Origin: Sphingobacterium sp. PCS056
GTDB taxonomy: Bacteria; Bacteroidota; Bacteroidia; Sphingobacteriales; Sphingobacteriaceae
NCBI RefSeq assembly: GCF_023273895.1
Contig: NZ_CP096883.1
Span: forward strand, 2,914,001 to 2,978,000
Direction of reading: 5' to 3'
Length of the DNA: 64,000 nt
Shown: one piece after another, positions 46,796 to 57,116 of the stretch
Numbering within the stretch: position 1 is the stretch's first letter
Layout of the letters: the number at the start of each line of letters is the position of its first letter
Position numbers and translations under genes: made by a program
Notes under the pieces: generated by a model
What the model was told of the DNA's origin: nothing
What the model saw: only the letters and a program-made list of their open reading frames with translations
Database searches by the model: none

Positions 46796-49236
46796 AATTC
46801 TTTTTCTCCAAATTCGCTTTTCGGAAGTTTAAATAACTTATTCAGTTTATGCATATTGAAGCTTAGATTAAGCAAAACTATATTTTTTTCATAAATGTAG
46901 TTTGTCGTGGTATAGAAGTCATGGGAGTAGGTGGTAATCCGTTGTTCGTTTACACCCCAGTCACCGAGTTCAATAAATTGCCATTGCAATTGAGCCGTGA
47001 GTGCTCCCTTCCAAAAAGCTTTACTTAAATTAAAGTTCGGTACGATAAATCGGGAATCCATACCCTGTACTGTGGGTTTTTCTGATAAATAATTGATCTG
47101 CAGTCCTGTACTCCAGTTTTTTAAGAAATCAGCTTGAATGCCGGCATTAATGGAATATACCCAGTCCTGATTTGTTCTGGTATCTTGATCATTTAATACC
47201 TGTCCAGAAATTTTGTAGTGATATACATTAAGTCCGCCATTCACCTTTAACCATGAAATCAATCGAATTTCGCCACCGATGTCTGCACCATATCGAGAGG
47301 CATAATCGGCATTGGTAAAAACACGGTGGAGAATGGTATCTGCATATACGGAATTTACTCTTTGGATCGGATTTTTAGTGTGTTGGTAATAACCGTTCAA
47401 AAAAACACTTCCTGTTTTTAGTTTTTTGATCAGTCCAGTTTCAGTATTTACCGTGAACTCCGGTAATAATTCCGGATCGCCTTGTTCTAGAGTTTCGGAG
47501 TGTTCCCGTTCTGGAATAGGATTCAGTTCAAAGTTATTGTTACGTTGCACCCGTCTGGATGCTGCTACTTTCCATGACCAACCGGATCCCAAATCGTGCA
47601 TTAAATTAAAGGTTGGGTATAATTGATGGATAGCATATGGATATTTCTGATTGTTATGCAGTAAATATAAATCGCGTTGGTAATATTCGTAGCGGAGACC
47701 TAGAGACAGCTGGATAGCTGAAAATTGCTGATTATACTGTGTGAAAATAGCATGTACACGGTTGGTCGCGGTTAGTTTACCGGTAAATTCTGGAACTAAT
47801 TGTTGGTTGCTGCTACCATTTTGAGAAGCGTAATAGTCGAAACTTCCTTTTTGATTATCGTTTCTTAGCTGGTAACCGGTCGATAACTCCTGATGATCAG
47901 ATTTCCAGGTGTGCTGTAGGGAAAGTCTTAATCCATGAAGTGGATTTTTATACTTATTGTGGGTCCACTGTACTGTATCTACATCACGTTCGATATTTCC
48001 ATTTTTGGTTGAGCCATAAATATGAGCATATTCGTAGATAACACCCATTTGAAGGGAATTAGCGGTGTTGATTTTATATTCATAATTAAAATCAAACATG
48101 TAAAATTCTCCTTGTTTATTCTGGAGATTAGAATTGAAATAGTCTGTTCGTGCTATTTCCTCTCCTGTAGATGGACGGATGGTCCTGTTATTATAGTAAA
48201 TATCGGCAAGTCGATCTTGAAATTTTCGGGAAGCTAGTATACCTAAGCTCACAGCATGTTTGTCGGATAGATCATAAGTACCATTCAACCTAATGCCAAA
48301 GTTGTATTTATCAAAACTTCTTTCACCTTTTGAAGGGAAAAAGGTCTGACGGTCTCCAATGACTGTATTGACATCACCTTCCCGAAATCCAGCATTGTCA
48401 TTTCTGAGATAATTTGCAGCAGCATTTAATGCTAATTTTTTCTTTTTGTATTGGAAACCAATGTCGCCTCCAAAACGCTTTTGCGGTTCACGATTATGAT
48501 AGTCATCTATACTCGGTAAACCGGCTTGAAGATTGACTAACCAGGAAAATCCAGCGGCAGTAGATTTTTTTGTTTTTAGATTGATGATGCCACCTTTGCC
48601 ATCCGGATCAAACTGGGCGGTGGGACTGGTGATATATTCTACTTCGGTGACATCGTTGGCCGCTATTTGATTTAAGATAGTTCCAGGATCCAGGAAAGAG
48701 GGTTTCCCATTTATTAATACAATGACACCCGTATTACCACGCATACTGATATGGCCACTCGCATCAACCGATGCAGAAGGTAAATTTTTTACAATATCCA
48801 ATGCAGTGCCACCAGTGGCATTTTTGTATTGACTTGCCATATACGCCTGTCTATCACTACTGTGTTTTTGTGTTGCTGTATTAGCAATAATGGTTACTTC
48901 TTGAAGATTTTGTCCAGCTGCAGCCAGTAATAGAGTTCCAATATGGATTTTCTTTTGGTCCTTGATTTCAATAGACCGGTGTATTTGTTTGTAACCGATG
49001 AATTTGACATTGATTTTGTATTTTCCCTTCTTGATATTGGAAAATCGAAAAGCTCCAAGTGAATCTGTCATCATTCCATCGATTACTTTGTTGTCGACAT
49101 CGAGTAGACCGATACTGGCATAAGGTATTGGACTGTTTGACAAGGAGTCTTTAACCTGACCGGAAAGCTTTATGCTCTGGGCAATTCCAAATTGAACTGT
49201 TAATAGAAAGTAAAGTGCAATTAAATATCTAATCAT
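46792..49236 (-). CDS. TonB-dependent outer-membrane receptor, beta-barrel family
   Basis: This 814-residue outer-membrane protein has a signal peptide (MIRYLIALYFLLTVQFGIAQ). A carboxypeptidase-regulatory-like Ig domain follows (about 22-110, KLSGQVKDSLSNSPIPYASIGL), then a plug domain (about 125-220; LDIVKNLPSASVDASGHISMRG, VLINGKPSF). The rest is a barrel of the OMP_b-brl_3 type. It lacks a SusD partner next door, so it is not a standard SusCD pair. The substrate is unknown. It is a single-gene unit. Confidence 0.9.
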   Translation of the reverse strand: MIRYLIALYFLLTVQFGIAQSIKLSGQVKDSLSNSPIPYASIGLLDVDNKVIDGMMTDSLGAFRFSNIKKGKYKINVKFIGYKQIHRSIEIKDQKKIHIGTLLLAAAGQNLQEVTIIANTATQKHSSDRQAYMASQYKNATGGTALDIVKNLPSASVDASGHISMRGNTGVIVLINGKPSFLDPGTILNQIAANDVTEVEYITSPTAQFDPDGKGGIINLKTKKSTAAGFSWLVNLQAGLPSIDDYHNREPQKRFGGDIGFQYKKKKLALNAAANYLRNDNAGFREGDVNTVIGDRQTFFPSKGERSFDKYNFGIRLNGTYDLSDKHAVSLGILASRKFQDRLADIYYNNRTIRPSTGEEIARTDYFNSNLQNKQGEFYMFDFNYEYKINTANSLQMGVIYEYAHIYGSTKNGNIERDVDTVQWTHNKYKNPLHGLRLSLQHTWKSDHQELSTGYQLRNDNQKGSFDYYASQNGSSNQQLVPEFTGKLTATNRVHAIFTQYNQQFSAIQLSLGLRYEYYQRDLYLLHNNQKYPYAIHQLYPTFNLMHDLGSGWSWKVAASRRVQRNNNFELNPIPEREHSETLEQGDPELLPEFTVNTETGLIKKLKTGSVFLNGYYQHTKNPIQRVNSVYADTILHRVFTNADYASRYGADIGGEIRLISWLKVNGGLNVYHYKISGQVLNDQDTRTNQDWVYSINAGIQADFLKNWSTGLQINYLSEKPTVQGMDSRFIVPNFNLSKAFWKGALTAQLQWQFIELGDWGVNEQRITTYSHDFYTTTNYIYEKNIVLLNLSFNMHKLNKLFKLPKSEFGEKEF

Positions 49237-49662
49237 CTGGCTTAAGTTTGCCCAAAAGTAGAAAAGATAAAAAGTTTTCCATTCTGGATTGAATATTATA
49301 CCCTAATTTTTTCAAATGCACTTTTTTTATCTGGTATGTGCCCTCATTTACCCTAATTTGATTTTAAGAAGTATGATCTTTATCGGAATTATAATAGGTT
49401 TTAAACGTAATATAAAGATTTAGGTCATATCTAATATTGATTGACTTTTCACATTCATTGATAGCGATGTTGGTATCTATAAAAATATACTGTGACAACT
49501 GTCATGAAAATTTTCTCATAAACTTTAGTACACCGATCTTCTCTATGACAATATGAAGTAGGTATAAAGTATATACATTTTAAATTCATGTAGTTAATCT
49601 TATTCAATATTAACAAAATCAACACTTAACATTAACTTAATATATGGCTCACCTTTTGTTCA
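49237..49662. other. Divergent gap upstream of the TBDR and pit genes
   Basis: No gene is seen. Runs of TTAAC occur near the right end (49610, 49626, 49632), directly before the pit -7 element. An incomplete CTGTGACAACTGTCATG run is seen at 49490-49506. No tRNA or hairpin is seen. Confidence 0.45.
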
Positions 49663-49670
49663 TACCTTTG
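49663..49670 (+). promoter_or_regulatory. -7 element for the pit gene
   Basis: TACCTTTG fits TAnnTTTG, 14 bp before the ATG, so the leader would be short. A TTTG -33 element is not present at 19-21 nt, so an activator is likely. TTAAC repeats lie upstream. Confidence 0.5.
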
Positions 49671-49684
49671 CAAAAATAATAACT

Positions 49685-51940
49685 ATGGACAATTATTTAT
49701 ATCTCGTAATTATTACGCTGATCACTTTAGGGATTATCGACCTCATGGTCGGCGTAACCAATGATGCTGTCAATTTCTTAAATTCGGCCATTGGCTCCAA
49801 AGCTATTTCTTTCCGCCTGATTATGATTCTCGCTAGTGCGGGTATATTGTCTGGGGCGGTTTTTTCAAGTGGAATGATGGAGATTGCACGAAGTGGAATT
49901 TACGTTCCTGGTATGTTCAGTTTTAATGATGTTATAGTTATCTTCCTCGCCGTCATGATTACAGACATCATACTCCTTGATGTATTTAACTATTTCGGAC
50001 TCCCGACCTCTACAACAGTATCCATCGTCTTTGAGCTCCTAGGAGCCGCGGTCTGTCTTGGACTCTATAAAATAGTAAGTACTACAGGCGATTGGTCAAC
50101 GCTTTCACAATATATTAATACAGAGAAGGCTTCCGAGATTGTCGTCAGCATCCTGTTATCCGTGGTGCTGTCCTTCACTGTGGGGATGGCGGTACAATAC
50201 TTTTCTCGACTTATATTCACGTTTCAGTACGAACGTAAGATCAAATCATTCGGGGTTATATTTGGTGGTATCGCCTTAGCCTCCATTAGTTATTTTATTC
50301 TTATTAAAGGAATGAAAACTGTTTCTTTCATTGATAAAGCAACAAAGGAGTGGATTAACACACACGAGCTACAGTTAATATTGGGAAGCTTTGTGCTGTT
50401 CACGGTCTTTAGTTTTATCCTGATAAGATTAAAAATGAACATCCTTAAGGTTATTATCGGTGTTGGTACATTCGCCTTAGCTTTATCTTTTGCAGGGAAT
50501 GATCTGGTCAACTTTATCGGCGTACCGGTAGCAGCTATTCAGGCCATCGGTTTCTTTCAGGCATCTGGCGGCAATCCGGACACCTATATGATGTCAGAAT
50601 TAGCTTCTGCGGATATTGTTGCCCCAGCTTGGATATTATTTATCGCGGGTGGTATCATGATGATTACCTTATGGACATCAAAAAAAGCGAAGACGGTTAT
50701 CGAAACCGAAATGAGTCTAAGCAGTCAGGATGGAGGTTCCGAAAAGTTCGAACCGAATACCCTGTCGCGTTGGATAGTACGAGGCTTTGTAAATATTGGA
50801 GGAGCGATCAGCTATCTGATGCCACGCACCCTGCGATCGCGTTTAGATAGCCGTTTCGAAAATACTTCCTTAGGCAAAAAGAATAAGGAGGAGGAGCCGA
50901 TGTTTGATATGGTGCGTGCCTCTGTCAACCTGATGGTGGCCAGCAGCCTTATTGCCTTAGGAACATCGATGAAGCTTCCTCTTTCTACAACTTACGTCAC
51001 ATTTATGGTTGCTATGGGTACTGCTTTTGCTGATCGAGCTTGGGATAGAGAAAGTGCCGTATACCGTGTCTCTGGTGTATTCCATGTCATCGGAGGATGG
51101 TTTCTTACCGCTGCTACTGCTTTTGCGGGTGCATTTATCATCGCTTATTTACTTAAAATAGGAGGGATTATTACCTTTGTTGGTGCACTTATATTCTTGG
51201 CGATACTTTTAGTATTTAACGCTAAAAGCCATAAAAAGAAGGTCGCAGCACAGGCAGAGCGTAAATTGAAACTAGGCAGAGAAGATATCCATACCTTACA
51301 GCAGGTTTCCGACGCTAGTGCCAATCAGATCAGTGAAGTTTTTGCCAAGTCCAATATCTTCTATAAAGAGATTGTGGACGGTCTCAACAAGAACGATTTG
51401 ACGACGCTTTCGATGAACAAAAAATTGATAAAGAAATTCTTGCGTGATCTGGATTCGACCAACGACAACCTCTACAATTTTATCCGCAACCTGGACGACA
51501 CATCTGTAAAAGGGAGTAGGTTCTACATTATTTCATTAGGCTATCTACAAGATATAGTAGAGAACCTTTACGTTATTGCTGGCAATGCACACAATCATGT
51601 CGATAATAACCATAAACTGCTCAAGGAATATCAAGGCAATGATCTGCGGCAGGTCGCCGATGAGCTTGGTAACTGGTACGCCGAAGTGTATAATTTATAT
51701 AAGCGCCGTGACTTTCTAAAGCTTGATTCAACGATGAAACAACGTGATCAGCTGCAGGAGGTCATTAACAATCTTTTGGACAAGCAGATTGATCACATCC
51801 GGACAACAGAAAATAGTCCTAAGAACAGTAAATTGTACTTCTCTATTTTATTAGAAACAAACGAGCTGATCAGCTCTACGTTTAAACTATTACGTTTATT
51901 TAAGGAGTTTGAAGAGTTCAAAATCAATAATAAAAAATAA
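49685..51940 (+). CDS. pit: Pit-type inorganic phosphate transporter with PhoU-like C-terminal domain
   Basis: This 751-residue inner-membrane protein has two PHO4 halves. The first holds GVTNDAVNFLNSAIGSKA and GLPTSTTVSIVFELLGAA; the second has FAGNDLVNFIGVPVAA and LPLSTTYVTFMVAMGTAFADRAW. About 220 C-terminal residues (530-751) are soluble, helical and PhoU-like (DASANQISEVFAKSNIFYKEIV). It imports phosphate by H+ or Na+ symport. The fused tail may gate it. The gene looks a little richer in G+C than its neighbours by eye. It ends in a strong terminator. Confidence 0.93.
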   Translation: MDNYLYLVIITLITLGIIDLMVGVTNDAVNFLNSAIGSKAISFRLIMILASAGILSGAVFSSGMMEIARSGIYVPGMFSFNDVIVIFLAVMITDIILLDVFNYFGLPTSTTVSIVFELLGAAVCLGLYKIVSTTGDWSTLSQYINTEKASEIVVSILLSVVLSFTVGMAVQYFSRLIFTFQYERKIKSFGVIFGGIALASISYFILIKGMKTVSFIDKATKEWINTHELQLILGSFVLFTVFSFILIRLKMNILKVIIGVGTFALALSFAGNDLVNFIGVPVAAIQAIGFFQASGGNPDTYMMSELASADIVAPAWILFIAGGIMMITLWTSKKAKTVIETEMSLSSQDGGSEKFEPNTLSRWIVRGFVNIGGAISYLMPRTLRSRLDSRFENTSLGKKNKEEEPMFDMVRASVNLMVASSLIALGTSMKLPLSTTYVTFMVAMGTAFADRAWDRESAVYRVSGVFHVIGGWFLTAATAFAGAFIIAYLLKIGGIITFVGALIFLAILLVFNAKSHKKKVAAQAERKLKLGREDIHTLQQVSDASANQISEVFAKSNIFYKEIVDGLNKNDLTTLSMNKKLIKKFLRDLDSTNDNLYNFIRNLDDTSVKGSRFYIISLGYLQDIVENLYVIAGNAHNHVDNNHKLLKEYQGNDLRQVADELGNWYAEVYNLYKRRDFLKLDSTMKQRDQLQEVINNLLDKQIDHIRTTENSPKNSKLYFSILLETNELISSTFKLLRLFKEFEEFKINNKK

Positions 51941-51962
51941 AACTAGCGTCAACTAATCATCT

Positions 51963-51987
51963 AAAGCCCGATATATTATCGGGCTTT
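51963..51987 (+). terminator. Intrinsic terminator after pit
   Basis: AAAGCCCGATA (51963-51973) pairs with TATCGGGCTTT (51977-51987) around a 3-nt loop, followed by TTC and more T. Confidence 0.9.
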
Positions 51988-52146
51988 TTCTTTATTTGAA
52001 ATGATTGCTTCTTCTCCTATGTGTTGTGAGGTACGTGTCTAAATAATTCCGCATTAGATGATAAATGTGAATTATTTACATTCAGATTTAGTATGTAAAG
52101 AAATATAGAATTCACAGTTAGCAATATATTTTTGAATAAGATAAGA

Positions 52147-53733
52147 TTAATCCGTTAACTTAGATATATCCATACTTGGTTTGGGAAGGTTCAACTGTTT
52201 AATTTCCTGTTTACACTTATCGACCATTTCCTGAGTCATTTCATAAGTATAATTGCCATAATCATCATAAGTAAATTTTCCGACATAGAAGAAGCCATAA
52301 AGGTCAAAGAAATCGGATAGATCAAGTTTTGCAACCTTTGATGCTGTTTTTACAAAATTCAATTGATGTACCGCAGGGTTGTTTCCGCGATCGCCCATGA
52401 CTTGACCGCCACCACGTCTGCTTCTACGTTCTGGATTCTGTTGGCGAAAAGCTTCAAATAGATCGGGATAAAAATTAGGATTATGACCTTGATTTGCGAA
52501 GTACAATTGAAGTTGCCAGAAAGGAACTAAACGATTGAATACATCCGGATCTTGTAGGTAACTGATCTTGCGATTGATAATACTTTCTCTTGATTTTTTG
52601 TAATTATTTTGTGCCGAAAGACGGCTTTTATTGCCATAAGAAGTGGTGACATACAGAGAGAAAATATTGTTGCTCACTTCGCCCAATCCTCCCCAATTTA
52701 AGTAAGGTCTTAATTGATGCACGTGTCCTACTTCATGTGAAAAACCCCAACATGGATCTCCTTTGATCACTCGGGCCGGATCTACAACTAGTGGCATCGC
52801 ATTGCCCGGGTCTGTACCCATATAAGCGACCCCATCACCATCACGAAACATATAATAATTATAGTTTACGCGCGATAGAATTTTGTTTTCAGGGACTTTG
52901 TTATATTTAATAAGTCCCATAATCCGGTGCTGCCTGTAAATCAAGGAATCATAATTACTGATCAATTCGACACCTTTTCCATAAGCATATTTTTTAATAT
53001 CGGCAGTAGGGTAGGCGATCTGAATGTGGCGACCTTTGGCATCTATAATCGGATACACAGCTTGATCTACTAATCTGTTCCAATCTTCATCGTTGTTTTT
53101 CGTAATATCAAAGTAACCATTGACTGCGCTACCCATAAAATGTACTTGGATTGCTTTCTCATTTTTAGGATCTTCAGAGAAATAGTCGATATAGGCCAAA
53201 CCATCAAAATCTTTGACATCAATGATGTTGATACCATTCTTGAGTTTGAATTCTTGCTTAACAATGCCCCATCCTTTGGGATCTTTGGTCGGATCCATTC
53301 CTTCAGGAGCTCTGCGGTTCCAATTCGGAATGATCAATTTAACATCATGATCAGCAGAAATATGGTCTGCCGATATAATATGACGACCTACAGGAAGATA
53401 GATGCCGGTCATGTTTTCATATTTGCTATAACCATCACCAATCATTAAGCTATGTCCCAATGTTGAGGTGCTGAGGATAGCTTTGTATTCAGCAAACCTA
53501 TAAGTTTGATCGTATTGATTTTTAAGTATGGCAATCGCGACCTCTTTGACTTGCGGATTTTTGATTTTGTTGAGATCATTTTTTTTAATTCCTTTTCTGA
53601 GCTTAAGAGCTAAGGGGCTTTCAAATACTTGTAAATCTTGATACGCATCTGCATAATCTTTAGCAGATTGGGCATGTAGTGTTGTTGTCATTGCTCCAGT
53701 AAGCAATAGCAAAGTGAGAAATTTTAATTTCAT
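52147..53733 (-). CDS. M60-family (enhancin-like) metallopeptidase, secreted
   Basis: This 528-residue protein has a signal peptide (MKLKFLTLLLLTGAMTTTLHAQ). The zinc motif is HEVGH (His333, Glu334, His337) and the third ligand is probably Glu352 in GGLGEVSNN, which gives the gluzincin HExxH-x-E pattern of peptidase M60. A Trp-rich tract precedes it. M60 enzymes cut mucin-type glycoproteins in gut bacteria and act as enhancins in baculoviruses; the substrate here is unknown. It lacks the usual N-terminal carbohydrate-binding modules of gut homologs. It is a single gene, downstream-facing to pit. Confidence 0.9.
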   Translation of the reverse strand: MKLKFLTLLLLTGAMTTTLHAQSAKDYADAYQDLQVFESPLALKLRKGIKKNDLNKIKNPQVKEVAIAILKNQYDQTYRFAEYKAILSTSTLGHSLMIGDGYSKYENMTGIYLPVGRHIISADHISADHDVKLIIPNWNRRAPEGMDPTKDPKGWGIVKQEFKLKNGINIIDVKDFDGLAYIDYFSEDPKNEKAIQVHFMGSAVNGYFDITKNNDEDWNRLVDQAVYPIIDAKGRHIQIAYPTADIKKYAYGKGVELISNYDSLIYRQHRIMGLIKYNKVPENKILSRVNYNYYMFRDGDGVAYMGTDPGNAMPLVVDPARVIKGDPCWGFSHEVGHVHQLRPYLNWGGLGEVSNNIFSLYVTTSYGNKSRLSAQNNYKKSRESIINRKISYLQDPDVFNRLVPFWQLQLYFANQGHNPNFYPDLFEAFRQQNPERRSRRGGGQVMGDRGNNPAVHQLNFVKTASKVAKLDLSDFFDLYGFFYVGKFTYDDYGNYTYEMTQEMVDKCKQEIKQLNLPKPSMDISKLTD

Positions 53734-53850
53734 GATTTTGATTAGGTTTAATGAGCTAAATTACAGATTTGTTAGTATCAATATCAAGGTTACCATGTAA
53801 GAATGTTGTGATGATAGAGTAATGTAAAGTTTGGATACGCGAAATAAAAA

Positions 53851-53888
53851 AAAGAAAGCCTTTCAAATTGAATTGAAAGGCTTTCTTT
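53851..53888 (-). terminator. Intrinsic terminator ending the RND efflux operon
   Basis: AAAGAAAGCCTTTCAA (53851-53866) pairs perfectly with TTGAAAGGCTTTCTTT (53873-53888). On the minus strand a T-run follows. It is 25 bp past the RND stop. Confidence 0.9.
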
Positions 53889-53912
53889 GTCCTGTTGAGT
53901 TTGTTTTAATGT

Positions 53913-56900
53913 CTAGTGAGCAGACAAGTTTTTCGCTTTTTCTTCATCAAAATTAGCCTCTAATTCTGCTAATTTTTTCTTACCATAAGCTAATCGTGTG
54001 ATCACAACGAACAATACGGGAACGATAAATATCGCTAATACAGTCGCTGCAGTCATACCACCAAATACGGTCCATCCAATCGTCTGACGTGAAATCGCTC
54101 CAGCACCTTTTGAGAGCATTAAGGGTATGATACCTAATATAAACGCAAATGATGTCATGATAATCGGACGAAGACGAAGTTTAACCGCATCAAGCGTTGC
54201 GTCGTACAAGTTCATACCGATATCAACACGTTCCTTGGCAAACTCCACGATCAAAATGGCATTTTTAGCGGCCAAACCAATGATGGCAACTAAACCAATT
54301 TGAGCATAGATATTATTATCCAACGCAGGAATCAAAGTTAACGTTAAAATCGCTCCAAACACCCCTAGAGGTACCGATAGTAAAATCGAGAATGGCACAG
54401 ACCAACTTTCGTAGAGTGCAGCCAATAATAAGAATACAAACAAAATACAAAGACCGAAAATCATAATCGTCATATTTCCAGATTTGGTCTCTTGTAAAGC
54501 CAATCCTGAGAAATCATACGAATATCCGTTTGGTAATGTTTCTGCAGCAACCTCCTGAAGAGCTCTAATGGCATCACCAGAAGAATAACCTGGAGCTGCA
54601 CTACCACTCACCTCGATACTTCTAAAGATATTATAGTGATTGATAATAGCAGGGTTTTGTACCAAATTCCAAGTAACCAATGAACCTAAAGGAACGGATT
54701 CGCCACGACTATTGTTGACATATAGTTTGTTGATATCTTCAATATTCATGCGGTAATTTTGATCCGCCTGTGATACTACCCTAAAGTTACGTCCATATCT
54801 GGTAAAATCATTGATATATGATGATCCCAAGTAGGCCGATATAGTGGAGTAGATGGTCGAAACCGGAACGCCCATTTTTTTAGCTTGCTCTCTATTAACA
54901 GATAACTTGTAATTTGGAGTTTTTGTATTAAATAGGGTATAAGCCATTCCAATCTCTGGTCTTTGATTAGCTGCTGCTAAAAATTTACCAACAACGCCTT
55001 CAAAAACTTTGATATCTACGGTTTGTTGATCCTGAATCATTAAACTGAAACCACCGGATGTACCTAATCCTGGAATAGCAGGAGGAGTTACAGCAAGTAC
55101 GCGAGCTTTGGTATAACCTGCATATTTACCCATGATACCACCTGTAATTTGATTTGCTGTACGTGCTCTTTCACCCCAAGGTTTTAACGAAACGAAGACC
55201 GTTGCTACGTTTGGTTGGAAAGCACGGTTCAAAATATTAATACCTGCAATGGCGGTAATATCTTTTATCTCCGGATAATCTTTACGTAACTCTTGTTCTA
55301 CTTCATGTAGAATTTCTTTTGTACGAGTTGAAGAGGATCCCTCTGGAAGAGTGATACCAGCGAAGAACATACCATTGTCTTCACCAGGGATAAATCCAGT
55401 TGGTTTTTTGTTGAACATATATCCTGTACCGATGAAGATACAGAGTAAAATGATAAGCGCCATAGGTGCTTTTTTGATACAATATCTGACACCGCGTGAA
55501 TATTTGTTCGTTACTCTTTCGAACCAGATGTTAAACTTGTAAAAGAACTTGTTGAGCCCCTTAGCTTCAGCATGAACTGCTGTTGGTCTTAACATGATCG
55601 AACATAAAGCTGGAGTCAAAGACAAGGCAATAAATGCCGATAACATAACCGATACGGCAATGGTAATGGAGAATTGTTGGTACAATTGTCCCACCATACC
55701 CGGGATAAACCCTACGGGTACGAATACAGCCGAAAGAATCAAAGCAATCGCAATAACGGGAGCAGTAATGTCTTTCATGGCGCGACGTGTTGCATCTGCT
55801 GCTGACATTTTATAATGGTCAATATAATGCTGTACCGCCTCGACGACCACAATCGCATCATCCACCACGATTCCAATCGCAAGTACGAATGCCAGTAAAG
55901 TCAAGTTATTGATCGAGAAACCAAACAATAAGAAGAAAATAAAAGTACCTACAATAGATACAGGGATCGCTAATACCGGAATTAGAGTTGCTCTCCATGA
56001 TTGTAGGAAGAAAAATACCACTAATGTTACCAATAGTAAGGCTTCGATCAAGGTATGGATAACGGATTCGATAGAAGCATTTACAACGGAAATGGTTTCA
56101 TAACCTACGACATAATCAACATCATCAGGAAATGATTTTTTCAAACGTTCCAATGCGGAATAGATACCTTCTGCCGATTGAACAGCATTACCTCCTGGCG
56201 TTTGAGATACCATCATACCCGAAGATGTCATCCCATTTACACGTGTACTGGTCGCATAACTAAATTGACCTAATTCAACTCGGGCTACATCTTTTAATAA
56301 AACAATCGATCCATCCGTATTTGATTTCACAATAATATCTTCAAAATCTTCTACTGAAGATAAATCTGAATCTGTGATCACTGGATATTCAAATACCTGA
56401 TCCGATTTTTGAGGAGAAGAACCTACTGATCCTCCCGGGATTCTTAAGTTTTGTTCACCAATAGCTGCAGATACATCAGCAGGAGTTAGTCTTAAACTGG
56501 TTAATTTATTTGCATCTAACCACACACGCATGGAGAATGGTTGCCCAAATGCGGTCACCTCACCAACACCATTGACACGTAATAATGCATCTTTAATGTA
56601 TAAATTGGCATAGTTATCTAAAAATTTTGCATCACGTGTACCCTTTGGAGATACCAGAGAAACCAACATCAAGATATCGGTATTTGCTTTACGCGTTGTA
56701 ACTCCTAGACGTTTAACGGCCTCAGGTAGTGCAGGTTCGGCAATACCGACACGGTTTTGTACATCCAGTGTCGCAATATCAATATCAGTACCTACTTCAA
56801 AGGTTACTGTAATCTGTGATTGACCATTTGATGTACTATTAGAAGACATGTAAAGCATGCCTGGAGTACCATTAATTTGACTCTCGATTGGAGTCGTTAC

Positions 56901-57083
56901 TGTCTGTTCGACAGTTTGGGCATCCGCTCCGGTATAGTTCGCTGTGACCGATACGGTTGGCGGCGCTACGGATGGATACTGACTGATCGGCAAAGACACA
57001 ATTGAAATTCCTCCTACGATCAAAATCAATAGGGAAATAACAATGGCTGTGACGGGTCTTTTTATAAAAACTTCTGAAATCAT
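53913..57083 (-). CDS. RND efflux pump inner-membrane transporter (HAE1/AcrB type)
   Basis: This 1056-residue trimeric proton-driven pump has 12 membrane helices and two large periplasmic loops. Features are the N terminus SEVFIKRPVTAIVISLLILIVG, the proton-relay Asp pair in FVLAIGIVVDDAIVVVEAV, and AIIGLAAKNAILIVEFA. The duplicated halves are visible. It forms a tripartite pump with the adaptor and TolC-like genes directly upstream on the strand (33 bp and 25 bp gaps). It probably expels drugs, dyes or bile-like compounds; the substrate is not visible. Confidence 0.96.
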   Translation of the reverse strand: MISEVFIKRPVTAIVISLLILIVGGISIVSLPISQYPSVAPPTVSVTANYTGADAQTVEQTVTTPIESQINGTPGMLYMSSNSTSNGQSQITVTFEVGTDIDIATLDVQNRVGIAEPALPEAVKRLGVTTRKANTDILMLVSLVSPKGTRDAKFLDNYANLYIKDALLRVNGVGEVTAFGQPFSMRVWLDANKLTSLRLTPADVSAAIGEQNLRIPGGSVGSSPQKSDQVFEYPVITDSDLSSVEDFEDIIVKSNTDGSIVLLKDVARVELGQFSYATSTRVNGMTSSGMMVSQTPGGNAVQSAEGIYSALERLKKSFPDDVDYVVGYETISVVNASIESVIHTLIEALLLVTLVVFFFLQSWRATLIPVLAIPVSIVGTFIFFLLFGFSINNLTLLAFVLAIGIVVDDAIVVVEAVQHYIDHYKMSAADATRRAMKDITAPVIAIALILSAVFVPVGFIPGMVGQLYQQFSITIAVSVMLSAFIALSLTPALCSIMLRPTAVHAEAKGLNKFFYKFNIWFERVTNKYSRGVRYCIKKAPMALIILLCIFIGTGYMFNKKPTGFIPGEDNGMFFAGITLPEGSSSTRTKEILHEVEQELRKDYPEIKDITAIAGINILNRAFQPNVATVFVSLKPWGERARTANQITGGIMGKYAGYTKARVLAVTPPAIPGLGTSGGFSLMIQDQQTVDIKVFEGVVGKFLAAANQRPEIGMAYTLFNTKTPNYKLSVNREQAKKMGVPVSTIYSTISAYLGSSYINDFTRYGRNFRVVSQADQNYRMNIEDINKLYVNNSRGESVPLGSLVTWNLVQNPAIINHYNIFRSIEVSGSAAPGYSSGDAIRALQEVAAETLPNGYSYDFSGLALQETKSGNMTIMIFGLCILFVFLLLAALYESWSVPFSILLSVPLGVFGAILTLTLIPALDNNIYAQIGLVAIIGLAAKNAILIVEFAKERVDIGMNLYDATLDAVKLRLRPIIMTSFAFILGIIPLMLSKGAGAISRQTIGWTVFGGMTAATVLAIFIVPVLFVVITRLAYGKKKLAELEANFDEEKAKNLSAH

Positions 57084-57116
57084 ATGTTTTTGTATATCTT
57101 ATAAAATCTGTGAAAA

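Noticed and set aside
49490..49506. E. coli-like Pho box (CTGTGACAACTGTCATG) upstream of pit
   Set aside because: The repeat spacing is 9 rather than 11 bp, only one half-site is good, and it is about 160 bp from the promoter element.
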